Assembly: GCF_002101965.1 (NCBI RefSeq)
Contig: NZ_LQQA01000030.1
Location: 124,001-188,000 of the forward strand
DNA: 64,000 nucleotides
Direction of reading: 5' to 3'
Source of the DNA: Mycolicibacterium wolinskyi
GTDB lineage: Bacteria; Actinomycetota; Actinomycetes; Mycobacteriales; Mycobacteriaceae
Shown: in pieces, positions 1-8,834 of the stretch
Layout of the letters: the number at the start of each line of letters is the position of its first letter
Numbering within the stretch: the first letter of the stretch is position 1
Made by a program: the position numbers and the translations under genes
The notes under the pieces: generated by a model
Told to the model about the DNA's origin: nothing
Database searches by the model: none
The model's input: the letters and a program-made list of their open reading frames with translations, nothing else

Positions 1-254
1 GGACCGCCGAAGTGTGAGTGGTTGCGCATCGCCAGGACGCCGACGATCACATGGGCCAGCCGCCACGCGATCGTGGTGAACGGTGCGGGCTGCGGTTGGG
101 GATAGGTGAAGTCGATCGAACCGTCGGGATGAATCGTCCAGCAGTCGGGGACCGGCTGCCAGAAATACTCGGCGTCCGTCAGGCCCTCGAGCCTCGGGCG
201 CAACTGGTTCGTCCAGTGGAAATCCAATTGGAAGGCGAGATCGTCGTTCCTCAT
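1..254 (-). CDS. DinB-like protein, N-terminal part (cut by window start)
   Basis: Reads leftward from an ATG at 254 and runs off the window, so only the first 84 residues are visible. It begins MRNDDLAFQLDFHWTNQLRP and continues with LTDAEYFWQPVP and a later IAWRLAHVIVGVLAMRNHSHFGG segment. The pattern of an N-terminal amphipathic helix, a W-x-P motif and an internal histidine (AHV) matches DinB/YfiT-type four-helix metal-binding proteins, where the histidines bind a divalent metal. It is divergent from the WYL regulator at 316, with 61 bp between the starts, so that regulator probably controls it. Function beyond the fold is unknown. Confidence 0.6.
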   Translation of the reverse strand, partial: MRNDDLAFQLDFHWTNQLRPRLEGLTDAEYFWQPVPDCWTIHPDGSIDFTYPQPQPAPFTTIAWRLAHVIVGVLAMRNHSHFGG

Positions 255-275
255 GCGACTACCTTCGCAGCCATA

Positions 276-294
276 TAGGACAGTTTCGGTCCTA
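276..294. promoter_or_regulatory. Inverted repeat between DinB-like and WYL genes
   Basis: TAGGAC at 276-281 and GTCCTA at 289-294 form a perfect 6-bp inverted repeat with a 7-bp spacer, centred in the 61-bp divergent intergenic region. Size and position fit the operator of the adjacent WYL regulator. This is an inference; no promoter hexamers were assigned. Confidence 0.5.
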
Positions 295-315
295 AAACTC
301 CGGCAGACTGTTGCC

Positions 316-1281
316 ATGTCCGAAACGACCAGCCGGGTGCTGCAGCTGCTGGGCCTGCTGCAGTCGCGTCGCGTGTGGACCGGCGAAGAACTCGCCGAAC
401 GGCTCGGGGTCACCGGGCGCAGCGTGCGGCGCGACATCGAGCGGCTGCGTGACCTCGGCTATCCGGTCTACGCGAGCAAAGGCCACGGCGGCGGCTACCA
501 GCTCGGTGCGGGCGCCGCGCTGCCCCCGCTGCTGCTCGACCCGGACGAGGCCGTGGCGATGGCCGTCTGCCTGCGGCTCGCGGCCGGCGGCAGCGTCGCC
601 GGTGTCGGCGAATCGGCGCTGCGCGCATTGTCGAAACTCGACCAGGTCATGCCCGCCCGGCTGCGCTCACAGGTTTCGGCCGTGCACGACGCGACCGTCA
701 CGCTGGCGCCGACCTCGTCGGACTCGCCCGTCGACCCCGACGTCCTGATGACCTTGGCCCGGGCCTGCCGCGACCGCGAACACGTCGGTGCGGGCTACAC
801 CGACATCCGGGGCAACAGCACGCAACGTAGGCTGGAGCCCTACCAACTGGTGACCACCGGACGGCGCTGGTACCTCATGGCCTACGACCGTGACCGTGCG
901 GACTGGCGCAGCCTGCGGCTCGACCGCATGTCGGACGTCCGGGCCATGGGCAGCACGTTCACCGCGCGCGACGCACCCGATGCCGCCAGCTATGTGCGGC
1001 GTTCGATCAGCTCCTCGCCCTACCGCTACGTCGCCCGGGTCCGCTATCACGCACCGGAACACGTTGTGGCGCAGAAGTTCTCGGCCGCGTCGGTGACGGT
1101 GGAAGCCGACGGGCCCGACGCATGCATCCTCACCGCGGGCGCCGACGACCCCGAACGCATGGTGCTCTACTTCGCCACCGTCGGACACGATTTCGAGATC
1201 CTCGAACCGCCCGAGGTCGCCGCCGCGGTGCGCGACGTCAGCGCGCGGCTGCTGCGTGCACGTCAGGCGACAAGTCCGTGA
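316..1281 (+). CDS. WYL-domain transcriptional regulator (YafY type)
   Basis: A 321-residue regulator. Residues about 5-60 form a winged helix (LLGLLQSRRVWTGEELAERL, then VTGRSVRRDIERLRDLG), the HTH_11 type usually found before a WYL domain. The C-terminal half carries the WYL core, seen as the RRLEPYQLVTTGRRWYLMAYD segment and LRLDRMSDV. WYL domains sense small ligands or nucleic acid and switch the DNA-binding part. ATG 316 was chosen over an in-frame ATG at 253 because 253 lies beyond the intergenic repeat and adds 21 residues unlike the family. It probably represses itself and the divergent DinB-like gene. Its 3' end overlaps the converging aldo/keto reductase gene by 44 bp. Confidence 0.87.
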   Translation: MSETTSRVLQLLGLLQSRRVWTGEELAERLGVTGRSVRRDIERLRDLGYPVYASKGHGGGYQLGAGAALPPLLLDPDEAVAMAVCLRLAAGGSVAGVGESALRALSKLDQVMPARLRSQVSAVHDATVTLAPTSSDSPVDPDVLMTLARACRDREHVGAGYTDIRGNSTQRRLEPYQLVTTGRRWYLMAYDRDRADWRSLRLDRMSDVRAMGSTFTARDAPDAASYVRRSISSSPYRYVARVRYHAPEHVVAQKFSAASVTVEADGPDACILTAGADDPERMVLYFATVGHDFEILEPPEVAAAVRDVSARLLRARQATSP

Positions 1282-2332
1282 CGCCCTCGATCCGTACCCC
1301 GCCGAATAACACCTGGCGGGGCATCTCGCGGTTCAGGAAGTCGTGCGGGAACCCGAGTTCCACTGCACTGACGTCGGCAAGTTCGGCGAGAAGCGCGTCG
1401 GGCAATTCCACCTCAAGTGCGCCGAGGTTCTCGGTGAGCTGAGCCTCGGTGCGCGCGCCGACGATCGGGGCAGTCACGGCCGGATTGCGCAACGTCCACG
1501 CAATCGCAACCTGAGACGGTGTGTGCCCGAGTTCGGCGGCAACCTTCTTCACAACGCCGACGATCCGCAACGCGCGTTCGGTGAGCGAGCCGTTGGCCGC
1601 CGCGACGTTGCGCCGGGAACCCGAGGGGTCGGAGCTCACGGTGTGCTCGAGGTCGGTGACGTCGTACTTGCCGGTCAACACCCCGCTGGCCAACGGCGAC
1701 CATGGCACCACACCGAGCCCCATCTCCGTCGCCATCGGTATCAGGTCGCGCTCGGTGGTCCGTTCCACCAGGCTGTATTCCACCTGCAGGGCGATCAAGG
1801 GGGACCAGCCGCGTAGGTCGGCAATGGCTTGCATACGCGCGACCTGCCAAGCCGGGGTGTCCGAGATGGCGACGTAGAGCACTTTGCCGGCTCGCACCAG
1901 GTCGTCCATGGCGCGCAGGATCTCCTCGACCGGCGTCGAGAAGTCCCAGGCGTGGAGATACAGCAGGTCGAGGTAATCGGTGGCGAGCCGGCGCAGGCTC
2001 TCCTCGACCGACGCGACCATGCTCTTGCGGTGATTCCCACCGGAATTCGGATCGCCCGGGTCGCGCGCCATGGAGTACTTGGTGGCCAGCACGAGACGTT
2101 CACGCCGGCCTTGGGCGAAGTCACCGAGCAGCGATTCCGAGGCACCGTCGGTGTAGCGGTTCGCGGTGTCGATGAAGTTGCCACCCCGATCGAGATATGC
2201 ATCGAGAATCCGGCGGGCCTCGTCGGCGTCGGCGCCCCAGCCCCAAGCATCGCCGAAGGTCATCGTGCCGAGTGCAAGCGGAGATACCCGCAGACCGGAC
2301 CGTCCGAGTAAGCGATAGGTGTCGAGTTCCAC
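1238..2332 (-). CDS. Aldo/keto reductase
   Basis: A 364-residue NAD(P)H-dependent oxidoreductase of the AKR (TIM-barrel) superfamily. All four catalytic tetrad residues are visible: D55 and Y60 (NFIDTANRYTDG), K85 (LVLATKYS) and H127 (LDLLYLHAWD). The C-terminal cofactor-binding part contains GARTEAQLTENLGAL. GTG 2332 is preferred because AAAGGACTGGAG lies just upstream on this strand; a longer reading to 2413 adds unrelated residues. It is divergent from the XRE regulator starting at 2455, which is the likely controller. The physiological substrate cannot be read from sequence. Confidence 0.88.
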   Translation of the reverse strand: MELDTYRLLGRSGLRVSPLALGTMTFGDAWGWGADADEARRILDAYLDRGGNFIDTANRYTDGASESLLGDFAQGRRERLVLATKYSMARDPGDPNSGGNHRKSMVASVEESLRRLATDYLDLLYLHAWDFSTPVEEILRAMDDLVRAGKVLYVAISDTPAWQVARMQAIADLRGWSPLIALQVEYSLVERTTERDLIPMATEMGLGVVPWSPLASGVLTGKYDVTDLEHTVSSDPSGSRRNVAAANGSLTERALRIVGVVKKVAAELGHTPSQVAIAWTLRNPAVTAPIVGARTEAQLTENLGALEVELPDALLAELADVSAVELGFPHDFLNREMPRQVLFGGVRIEGVTDLSPDVHAAAAR

Positions 2333-2442
2333 TCCAGTCCTTTCAAGAGAACAGCATTCGGTGCCTGCCTCGATCGTTCGCGCGGCGATTGATCCGGGCC
2401 AGGGAAGGCTCATCCTGGGAAACGGAGTCCCACCCGTACCTA

Positions 2443-2454
2443 GACTCTCGAGTC
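2443..2454. promoter_or_regulatory. Short inverted repeat abutting the XRE regulator start
   Basis: GACTC and GAGTC separated by 2 bp lie immediately before the ATG at 2455, overlapping a TAGACT -10-like hexamer at 2441-2446. This may be an autoregulatory operator or part of a leaderless promoter. The repeat is short, so chance is not excluded. Confidence 0.3.
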
Positions 2455-3297
2455 ATGGACACAACCCGGGAACTGGCCGAGTTCCTGCGCGATCGGCGAG
2501 CCAGGCTGGCCCCGGCCGACGTGGGCATCCCGGCGTCGGACCGGCCGCGCCGCACACCCGGCCTGCGGCGTGAAGAGGTCGCCGAACTCGCCGGGGTCAG
2601 TGTCGACTACGTGGTGCGGCTCGAACAGGGCCGCGGGCTGCGGCCCTCGGCGAGCGTGCTGGACGCACTCGCCCGCGCGCTGCGCTTGGACGCCGACGAA
2701 CGCCGGTACCTGTTCGACTTGACCGGTCAGCGTGCCGAAGGCCTCGATGCGGATATCAGCGAGGAGGACGACACCGGCCCGCTCGAACGTCTCGTGGCCG
2801 ATCTGTCGCCGCTACCGGCGATGTTGATCAACCATCGTTTCGACGTGCTCGCGTGGAACCGCGAGATGGCCGCGCTCATGGTCGACTTCGGCCACCTGCC
2901 GCCCGCCGAGCGCAACACCATGCGACTGTGCCTCACCCACCCCGGCTTCCGGGATTTCTACCTCGACCGTGAACAGGTGATCCGGGAAGGTATCGCCGAC
3001 CTTCGCGCCGCCTGCGCGGTCCATGCCGACGACACAGCGCTGACCGAACTGGTCGAATCGTTGCACGCGCAGAGCGCCGAGTTCGCCCGGCTGTGGGCGC
3101 TGCACGATGTGCGGGTTTACGGCCGCGGCACCAAACGGCTGGCGCACCCACAAGCAGGAGAACTGACGGTGGCGTTCGAAGTGCTTGCGCCACTGCAGAA
3201 TCGCGACTGCCGGCTCATCATCTACCGGGCCGCCGACGCGGCGTCCCAGGCCGCGCTGAACCGAATCGTCGCCGGGCCGTCGTCACTCGCCGGCTGA
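2455..3297 (+). CDS. XRE-family regulator with MmyB-like ligand domain
   Basis: A 280-residue regulator. Residues about 15-80 are a helix-turn-helix (TPGLRREEVAELAGVSVDYVVRLEQGRG) of the lambda-repressor type. Residues about 105-275 match the PAS-like MmyB ligand-binding domain, seen in PALMINHRFDVLAWN-like text (PAMLINHRFDVLAWN), NTMRLCLTHPGFRDFY and the late GELTVAFEVLAPLQN. These proteins commonly sit divergently beside an oxidoreductase and respond to small hydrophobic ligands. The ATG at 2455 sits directly after a -10-like box. It probably regulates the divergent aldo/keto reductase. It overlaps the converging gene by 15 bp. Confidence 0.87.
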   Translation: MDTTRELAEFLRDRRARLAPADVGIPASDRPRRTPGLRREEVAELAGVSVDYVVRLEQGRGLRPSASVLDALARALRLDADERRYLFDLTGQRAEGLDADISEEDDTGPLERLVADLSPLPAMLINHRFDVLAWNREMAALMVDFGHLPPAERNTMRLCLTHPGFRDFYLDREQVIREGIADLRAACAVHADDTALTELVESLHAQSAEFARLWALHDVRVYGRGTKRLAHPQAGELTVAFEVLAPLQNRDCRLIIYRAADAASQAALNRIVAGPSSLAG

Positions 3298-3858
3298 CTC
3301 GTCGATCCGCTGGGTGATTCCCAAGCGATCGGTGAGCACCAGAAAGGCCGCCGCGAAGTCGTTGTCGGCGGTGGCTTCGCGAACCTTGTCCCAATCGACC
3401 TGCTCACGCACCGCGCGGGCAGCGGGCAACAGCGCCGCGAAGTCACAGTGGTGTTCGTTGAGCGAGCATAGCTTTTCCGACACCACCAGCGTCGGCGGCA
3501 ACACCGGCATCCGGATCGCGAGCACGTCGACCACATCGGCGGACTCCAGCGTCGCGGCATCCACCGACACGCCGTTGAGCTGGTAGAGCACATCGACCAG
3601 GACGTCGTCGCCGGAGTACGCCTTGAACAGCCAGTCCTCGGGGGTGCGCACGATCCGGAAGCCGGCCTTCTGCAACGTCACCTCGGCGGCTTCGGCGTCG
3701 ACCTCCGCGACGACGAAATCGACGTCGTGCACGGGCTCGGGAGCGCCGTAAACCCACAGCGCATAGCTCCCCGCGAGCGCGAACTCGGGCCCGTGCGCCT
3801 TGAAGGCCGAGGCCGCGCGTTTGAGCGCGTCGCGCAGTTCGTCGTTTCTATCGAGCAC
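3283..3858 (-). CDS. Nucleotidyltransferase-fold protein
   Basis: A 191-residue protein with the minimal nucleotidyltransferase signature: LAGSYALWVYGAPEPVHDVD, i.e. a G-S followed by a D-x-D (DVD) metal site, then a hydrophobic strand FVVAEVD. The family transfers nucleotides or serves as the toxin half of some toxin-antitoxin pairs. No antitoxin-like partner is adjacent, so a toxin role is not supported. The GTG at 3858 gives the shortest reading that keeps the fold. It is divergent from the EEP hydrolase. The substrate is unknown. Confidence 0.7.
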   Translation of the reverse strand: MLDRNDELRDALKRAASAFKAHGPEFALAGSYALWVYGAPEPVHDVDFVVAEVDAEAAEVTLQKAGFRIVRTPEDWLFKAYSGDDVLVDVLYQLNGVSVDAATLESADVVDVLAIRMPVLPPTLVVSEKLCSLNEHHCDFAALLPAARAVREQVDWDKVREATADNDFAAAFLVLTDRLGITQRIDESAGE

Positions 3859-3903
3859 GTGACCATCCCGGATTCGTCGACGGCGGTTGCTGGAGCTTTC
3901 CAG

Positions 3904-3922
3904 ATGGGTACCAAGTACCCAT
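3904..3922. promoter_or_regulatory. Perfect palindrome over the EEP gene start codon
   Basis: ATGGGTAC-CAA-GTACCCAT is a perfect 8-3-8 inverted repeat whose last bases include the ATG start at 3921. It could be an operator or, in mRNA, a hairpin that hides the start. No classical ribosome binding site precedes this start. Confidence 0.5.
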
Positions 3923-4679
3923 GCGAGTGGCCACCTTCAACATTTTGCACGGACGCAGCGTTCACGAGGGCAATGTCGACCTCGACAGGCTGGCGGCCGC
4001 GGTGTCCGAACTCGACGCGGACATCCTCGCGTTGCAGGAGGTCGACTGCGACCAACCGCGCTCGGGGAAAGCCGACCTGACCGCTGTCGCGGCCAAAGCC
4101 ATGAACGCCGTCCATCACCGGTTCGTCGCCGCGATCTCCGGCACGCCGGGCGCCACCTGGATGGCGGCCACCGGGCGCGAACAACCAGGAACCGCCGCCT
4201 ACGGCATCGCGCTGTTGTCGCGCTTTCCCGTCGAGAACTGGCAGGTGCTGCGCCTGCCGCGCATCCCGGTGCGATTCCCGATGTACCTGCCCGCGGTCCG
4301 CGGGATACGCATCGTCCACGAGGAACCCCGGGCGGCCGTCGTGGCACGCGTCGACACTCCGTTGGGCCCGATGACCGTGGCGAACACGCACCTGTCGTTC
4401 GTGCCCGGTTGGAACAAAGTCCAGCTGCGCCATCTGGTGCGCGACCTCAGCGGTTTTCCCGGGCCGCGGCTGCTCGTGGGCGATCTGAACATGGGGCCGG
4501 GCCGACCGGCGAATTGGCGGGCGCTGGGATCCGCGTTGACGTTTCCCGCCGACGCCCCCGGCCAACAGCTCGACCACATCCTCACCGACGACCCCGCGCT
4601 GACAGTCACCGAATGCGCGGCGCCGCACCTGCCGATTTCCGATCACCGCGCGCTCGTCGTCGACATATCCGAGCCGTGA
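3921..4679 (+). CDS. Endonuclease/exonuclease/phosphatase (EEP) family hydrolase
   Basis: A 252-residue protein with the metal-dependent EEP (DNase I-like) fold. Visible signatures are N (TFNILHG, residues about 5-11), E in LALQEVD, the GDLNMGPG loop and the terminal SDHRALVVDI with its D-H pair. The family cleaves phosphodiesters or phosphomonoesters in nucleic acids, lipids or inositol phosphates. There is no signal peptide, so it is probably cytoplasmic. The start lies in a perfect palindrome. It ends 18 bp before the alpha-mannosidase gene. The substrate is not predictable. Confidence 0.85.
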   Translation: MRVATFNILHGRSVHEGNVDLDRLAAAVSELDADILALQEVDCDQPRSGKADLTAVAAKAMNAVHHRFVAAISGTPGATWMAATGREQPGTAAYGIALLSRFPVENWQVLRLPRIPVRFPMYLPAVRGIRIVHEEPRAAVVARVDTPLGPMTVANTHLSFVPGWNKVQLRHLVRDLSGFPGPRLLVGDLNMGPGRPANWRALGSALTFPADAPGQQLDHILTDDPALTVTECAAPHLPISDHRALVVDISEP

Positions 4680-4697
4680 CGCCGTAGGGTCGGTGAG

Positions 4698-7600
4698 GTG
4701 CACGTCACGTCAGTAGAGACGACGGAGCTGTTCGCCGGCCCTGCCGATGCGCCCCGGCAGCTGGTCCGGGTGAGCTACACCGGCTGCGTATCGCCCGGCG
4801 AGGTGAGGGTGACCGGCGACGGGCTGGCCGGGCAGGCAACGGTCGAGCCCGGGGACGGCGTGGTCGAAGTGCCGGTGGTGGTGGACAACCCGGTGCCGGG
4901 CGAGATCCGCCGCGCCCGCGCCGAGCATGTCGAATTCGATTTCGCCGTCGCCGAACCCGGCTGGACGATGTACATGATCAGCCACTTCCACTACGACCCG
5001 GTGTGGTGGAACACCCAGGCCGCCTACACCAGCGTGTGGACCGAGGACCCGCCGGGCCAGTGCCGCCAGACCCACGGCTTCGACCTCGTGCAGGCCCATC
5101 TCGAAATGGCGCGCCGGGAACCGGAATACAAGTTCGTGCTGGCCGAGGTCGACTACCTCAAACCGTACTGGGACGCCCGCCCGGAAGACCGGGCCGACCT
5201 GCGCCGGTTCATCGCCGACGGCCGGGTCGAGATCATGGGCGGCACCTACAACGAGCCGAACACGAACCTGACCAGTCCGGAGACCGCCATCCGGAACTTC
5301 GTGCACGGCATGGGTTTTCAGCGCGACGTGTTGGGTGCCGAGCCCGCGACCGCGTGGCAGCTCGACGTGTTCGGGCACGACCCGCAGTTCCCGGGGATGG
5401 CTGCCGACGCCGGCCTGACATCGAGTTCGTGGGCGCGTGGCCCGCATCATCAGTGGGGCCCGATGCAAAACGACGGCGACCCCGAACGCATGCAGTTCCC
5501 CAGCGAGTTCGAGTGGATCGCCCCGTCCGGGCGTGGCCTGCTGACCCATTACATGCCGGCGCATTACTCGGCGGGCTGGTGGATGGACTCGTCGGCGTCA
5601 CTGGCCGAGGCCGAGGCCGCCACGTACGCGCTGTTCACCAAACTCAAGCGCGTCGCGCTGACGCGCAATGTGCTCCTGCCCGTCGGTACCGACTACACCC
5701 CGCCCAACAAGTGGGTCACCGAGATCCACCGCGACTGGAACGCGCGTTACGTATGGCCGAAGTTCGTGTGCGCGTTGCCCAGTGAGTTCTTCGCCGCGGT
5801 GCGGGCCGAGCTCTCCGAACGCGGTGTCGAGGCGTCGCCGCAGACCCGGGACATGAATCCCATCTACACCGGCAAGGACGTCTCCTACATCGACACCAAG
5901 CAGGCCAACCGGGCGGCCGAGGACGCCGTGCTCGACGCCGAACGGTTCGCGGTGTTCGCGGGCCTGCTCGGCGGGGCTGACTACCCGCAGGCGGCGCTCG
6001 CGAAGGCGTGGGTGCAACTCGCCTACGGCGCTCACCACGACGCCATCACCGGTTCGGAATCCGATCAGGTCTACCTCGACCTGCTCACCGGGTGGCGCGA
6101 TGCGTGGGAGTTGGGGGTCACCGCGCGCGACAATGCGCTGGCCCTCTTGTCCGAGGCGGTCGACGGTTCCATCGTGGTGTGGAACTCCCTGGCGCACAAG
6201 CGCACCGACATCGTGACGGTCCACCTGGACGAGCCGTTCACCGGTGCGGTGCTCGACAGTGACGGCAATGAGATGGACGTTCTCGTCGAGCACGGCGGCG
6301 CGACGGTGAGCTGGCTCGCGCGTGATGTCCCGTCGCTGGGGTGGCGCTCCTACCGGCTTTCCGACGGCACCGCCGGCGGCTGGGAGCCGCTACCCGGTGA
6401 CCGCATCGTCAACGACCGGTTCCGGTTGCGGGTGGACGCGGCACGGGGCGGTGGCGTCGTGTCGCTGACGCGTGACGCCCGCGAGCTCATCGCCGACGGC
6501 GCGGTGGGTAACGAACTTGCCGTATATGACGAATATCCCGCGCATCCCGAAGCGGGGGAGGGGCCGTGGCATCTGCTCCCCAAGGGGCCGGTGGTGCGCT
6601 CGTCGTCTGCTCCCGCCGACGAGATCGCCTGCTATCGCAGTGCGCTCGGCCAACGGGTGGTCGTGCGCGGCCGCATCGGTGACCTGTTGCGGTACACGCA
6701 GACCATCACGCTGTGGAACGGCGTGGACCGCGTGGACTGCCGAACCACGATCGACGAATTCGTCGGCGCCGACCGGCTTCTGCGGTTGCGCTGGCCGTGC
6801 CCGGTGCCTGGCGGGCTGCCCGTCAGCGAAGTCGGCGATGCGGTCATCGGGCGCGGATTCGGCCTGTTGCACGACCGTTCGGGCGAGGCCGTCGACGCCG
6901 CGCAACATCCATGGACGTTGGACAATCCCGCATACGGCTGGTTCGGGTTGTCCTCGGCGGCACGCATTCGCGTCGGACCGAACGCGGTGCGTGCGGTTTC
7001 GGTGGCCGAGGTGATCACCGGCGACGCCGCTGGCATCCGTGACTTGATGGTGGCGCTCGTGCGGGCCGGCGTGACCGCCACGTGCAGCAGCGCCGACAAG
7101 CCCCGCTATGGCGACCTGACCGTGGACTCCAACCTGCCCGACACCCGGTTCGCGATCGGCGGACCCGACGAGAATGCTTTCACCGCAGCGGTTCTCGCCG
7201 AGGCAGACATTGCATACACCGACGAATTGAAGCGTCAGCTCGACGAGTCCGGCTCGGCGCGCGTGTGGGTTCCCGCGGCCGCGTCGCTCCTCGAGCAGTG
7301 GGTGCCCGGGGCCGACCTGCGCGGCGTGCGTGCGCTGCCGGTGCTGATACTTGCAGGCGGGCTCGGGGCCGTGATCGACGATCTGGCCGATGCGGAGATA
7401 CGCGTCGAGCAACGGGCACCGAACGGCGTCGAGCCGTTCGAATCACGCACCGTCGCGGTCCTCAACCGCGGGGTGCCGAGTTTCGCGGTCGACCCGGACG
7501 GGACCCTGCACACGTCGCTCCTGCGGTCCTGCACGGGCTGGCCGTCGGGCACGTGGATCGACCCGCCGCGCCGCACCGCACCGGACGGCTCCAACTTCCA

Positions 7601-8834
7601 GCTCCAGCACTGGACACACACGTTCGACTACGCGGTTGTGGCCGGCGACGGTGACTGGCGGGCAGCGGGTGTGGCAGCGCAAGCTGCCGAATTCAACCGG
7701 TCGCTGCGCGCGGTCACGGTGCAGCACAGCACCGAGGGTGGGCTACCGCCGTGGGGATCACTGCTCGAGATCGAGCCGGCCGGCTCCGTGCAACTGGGTG
7801 CACTCAAGGCCACCGGTAACCCGCTGGCCTCGGGAAGTGTGCGCAGCGTCGACCCCGCTGAAAGCGTGACCGCGAGGCTTGTCGAGATCAACGGCGCGGC
7901 AACGGATGTGAAGATCTGCTCCGGGCTGCGCTCCGTCATGGCAGCGGCTCACCTGAACCTACTGGAGGAGCCGGACTCCCGTGCCGCGGAATCAGAACAA
8001 CTGCACCTGCACGGCTACGAGATCGCGACGGTGTCCACGCAGTTGAATCTGCCGAAGGTGCTGCGTGCCGACCATCGGCAACTGGCGCCCGAGGCCGAGG
8101 CGGCGCAGCCGCTATACGCGCGCTACTGGCTGCACAACCGCGGGCCCGCACCGTTGGGCGGCCTGCCCGCGGTGGCCCATCTGCACCCGGAAAACGTTGT
8201 GGCCGAACCGGGCTCGGAGAGCGTCGTACGGCTGACCGCGGCCAGTGACTGCACTGACGCCCCGCTGCACGGCCGCGTCAAGCTCGTGGTGCCGTCGGGC
8301 TGGGCCGCGCAGCCCGACGAACTGCCGTTCGTCCTGCCGCCCGACGAGCACCTGGAAACCGAAGTGGTGTTGACCATTCCGGCGGGTGCCGAGGCCGGGC
8401 TCTACCCGGTGTGCGCCGAACTCGCGGTCACCGGGGCAGACTCGTCCGGACTGCCGCCGTCGTGGCGTCAACGCGTCGAGGACGTCTGCATCGTCACGCT
8501 CGGCGAACCGGACGCACACGTGCTGAAACTGGTGACCGAACCGAAGCCGGTCGAGGTGAGAGCCGGCGAAACGGCGCGGCTGTCGCTGACCGTCGGTACC
8601 GACGCCCGCGCCGGGCTGTCGGCCGAGGCGCATCTGATCAGTCCGTGGGGCACGTGGGACTGGATGGGCCCCGCCGCGGTCGGGACGCATCTGCCGCCCG
8701 GTGGCTCGGTCGAGATCGGGTTCGACGTCGCTCCGCCGGCATGGGTCGAGCCGGGCGAATGGTGGGCCTTGATCCGGGTCGGCTGCGCCGGGCGGCTGAT
8801 CTACTCACCGGCGGTGAAGGTGACCGTGCGATGA
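4698..8834 (+). CDS. Glycoside hydrolase family 38 alpha-mannosidase
   Basis: A very long 1378-residue enzyme, longer than most GH38 members. The N-terminal catalytic part has the metal/active-site cluster SHFHYDPVWW (H96, H98, D100) and the nucleophile motif TAWQLDVFGHD (D223). A large beta-rich middle follows. The C-terminal third looks like NEW3-type beta-sandwich domains, for example VPSGWAAQPDELPFVLPPDE and the closing EPGEWWALIRVG. It should hydrolyse alpha-mannosides, possibly from mannosylated lipids or glycans. There is no signal peptide. The GTG start follows TAGGGT (4685-4690) by 7 nt, suggesting a leaderless mRNA. Its stop overlaps the next start (ATGA). It corresponds in position to Rv0648. 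Confidence 0.9.
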   Translation: MHVTSVETTELFAGPADAPRQLVRVSYTGCVSPGEVRVTGDGLAGQATVEPGDGVVEVPVVVDNPVPGEIRRARAEHVEFDFAVAEPGWTMYMISHFHYDPVWWNTQAAYTSVWTEDPPGQCRQTHGFDLVQAHLEMARREPEYKFVLAEVDYLKPYWDARPEDRADLRRFIADGRVEIMGGTYNEPNTNLTSPETAIRNFVHGMGFQRDVLGAEPATAWQLDVFGHDPQFPGMAADAGLTSSSWARGPHHQWGPMQNDGDPERMQFPSEFEWIAPSGRGLLTHYMPAHYSAGWWMDSSASLAEAEAATYALFTKLKRVALTRNVLLPVGTDYTPPNKWVTEIHRDWNARYVWPKFVCALPSEFFAAVRAELSERGVEASPQTRDMNPIYTGKDVSYIDTKQANRAAEDAVLDAERFAVFAGLLGGADYPQAALAKAWVQLAYGAHHDAITGSESDQVYLDLLTGWRDAWELGVTARDNALALLSEAVDGSIVVWNSLAHKRTDIVTVHLDEPFTGAVLDSDGNEMDVLVEHGGATVSWLARDVPSLGWRSYRLSDGTAGGWEPLPGDRIVNDRFRLRVDAARGGGVVSLTRDARELIADGAVGNELAVYDEYPAHPEAGEGPWHLLPKGPVVRSSSAPADEIACYRSALGQRVVVRGRIGDLLRYTQTITLWNGVDRVDCRTTIDEFVGADRLLRLRWPCPVPGGLPVSEVGDAVIGRGFGLLHDRSGEAVDAAQHPWTLDNPAYGWFGLSSAARIRVGPNAVRAVSVAEVITGDAAGIRDLMVALVRAGVTATCSSADKPRYGDLTVDSNLPDTRFAIGGPDENAFTAAVLAEADIAYTDELKRQLDESGSARVWVPAAASLLEQWVPGADLRGVRALPVLILAGGLGAVIDDLADAEIRVEQRAPNGVEPFESRTVAVLNRGVPSFAVDPDGTLHTSLLRSCTGWPSGTWIDPPRRTAPDGSNFQLQHWTHTFDYAVVAGDGDWRAAGVAAQAAEFNRSLRAVTVQHSTEGGLPPWGSLLEIEPAGSVQLGALKATGNPLASGSVRSVDPAESVTARLVEINGAATDVKICSGLRSVMAAAHLNLLEEPDSRAAESEQLHLHGYEIATVSTQLNLPKVLRADHRQLAPEAEAAQPLYARYWLHNRGPAPLGGLPAVAHLHPENVVAEPGSESVVRLTAASDCTDAPLHGRVKLVVPSGWAAQPDELPFVLPPDEHLETEVVLTIPAGAEAGLYPVCAELAVTGADSSGLPPSWRQRVEDVCIVTLGEPDAHVLKLVTEPKPVEVRAGETARLSLTVGTDARAGLSAEAHLISPWGTWDWMGPAAVGTHLPPGGSVEIGFDVAPPAWVEPGEWWALIRVGCAGRLIYSPAVKVTVR

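Noticed and set aside
3283..3858. AbiEii-type toxin of a toxin-antitoxin pair
   Set aside because: The nucleotidyltransferase motif is present but no antitoxin partner is next to it.
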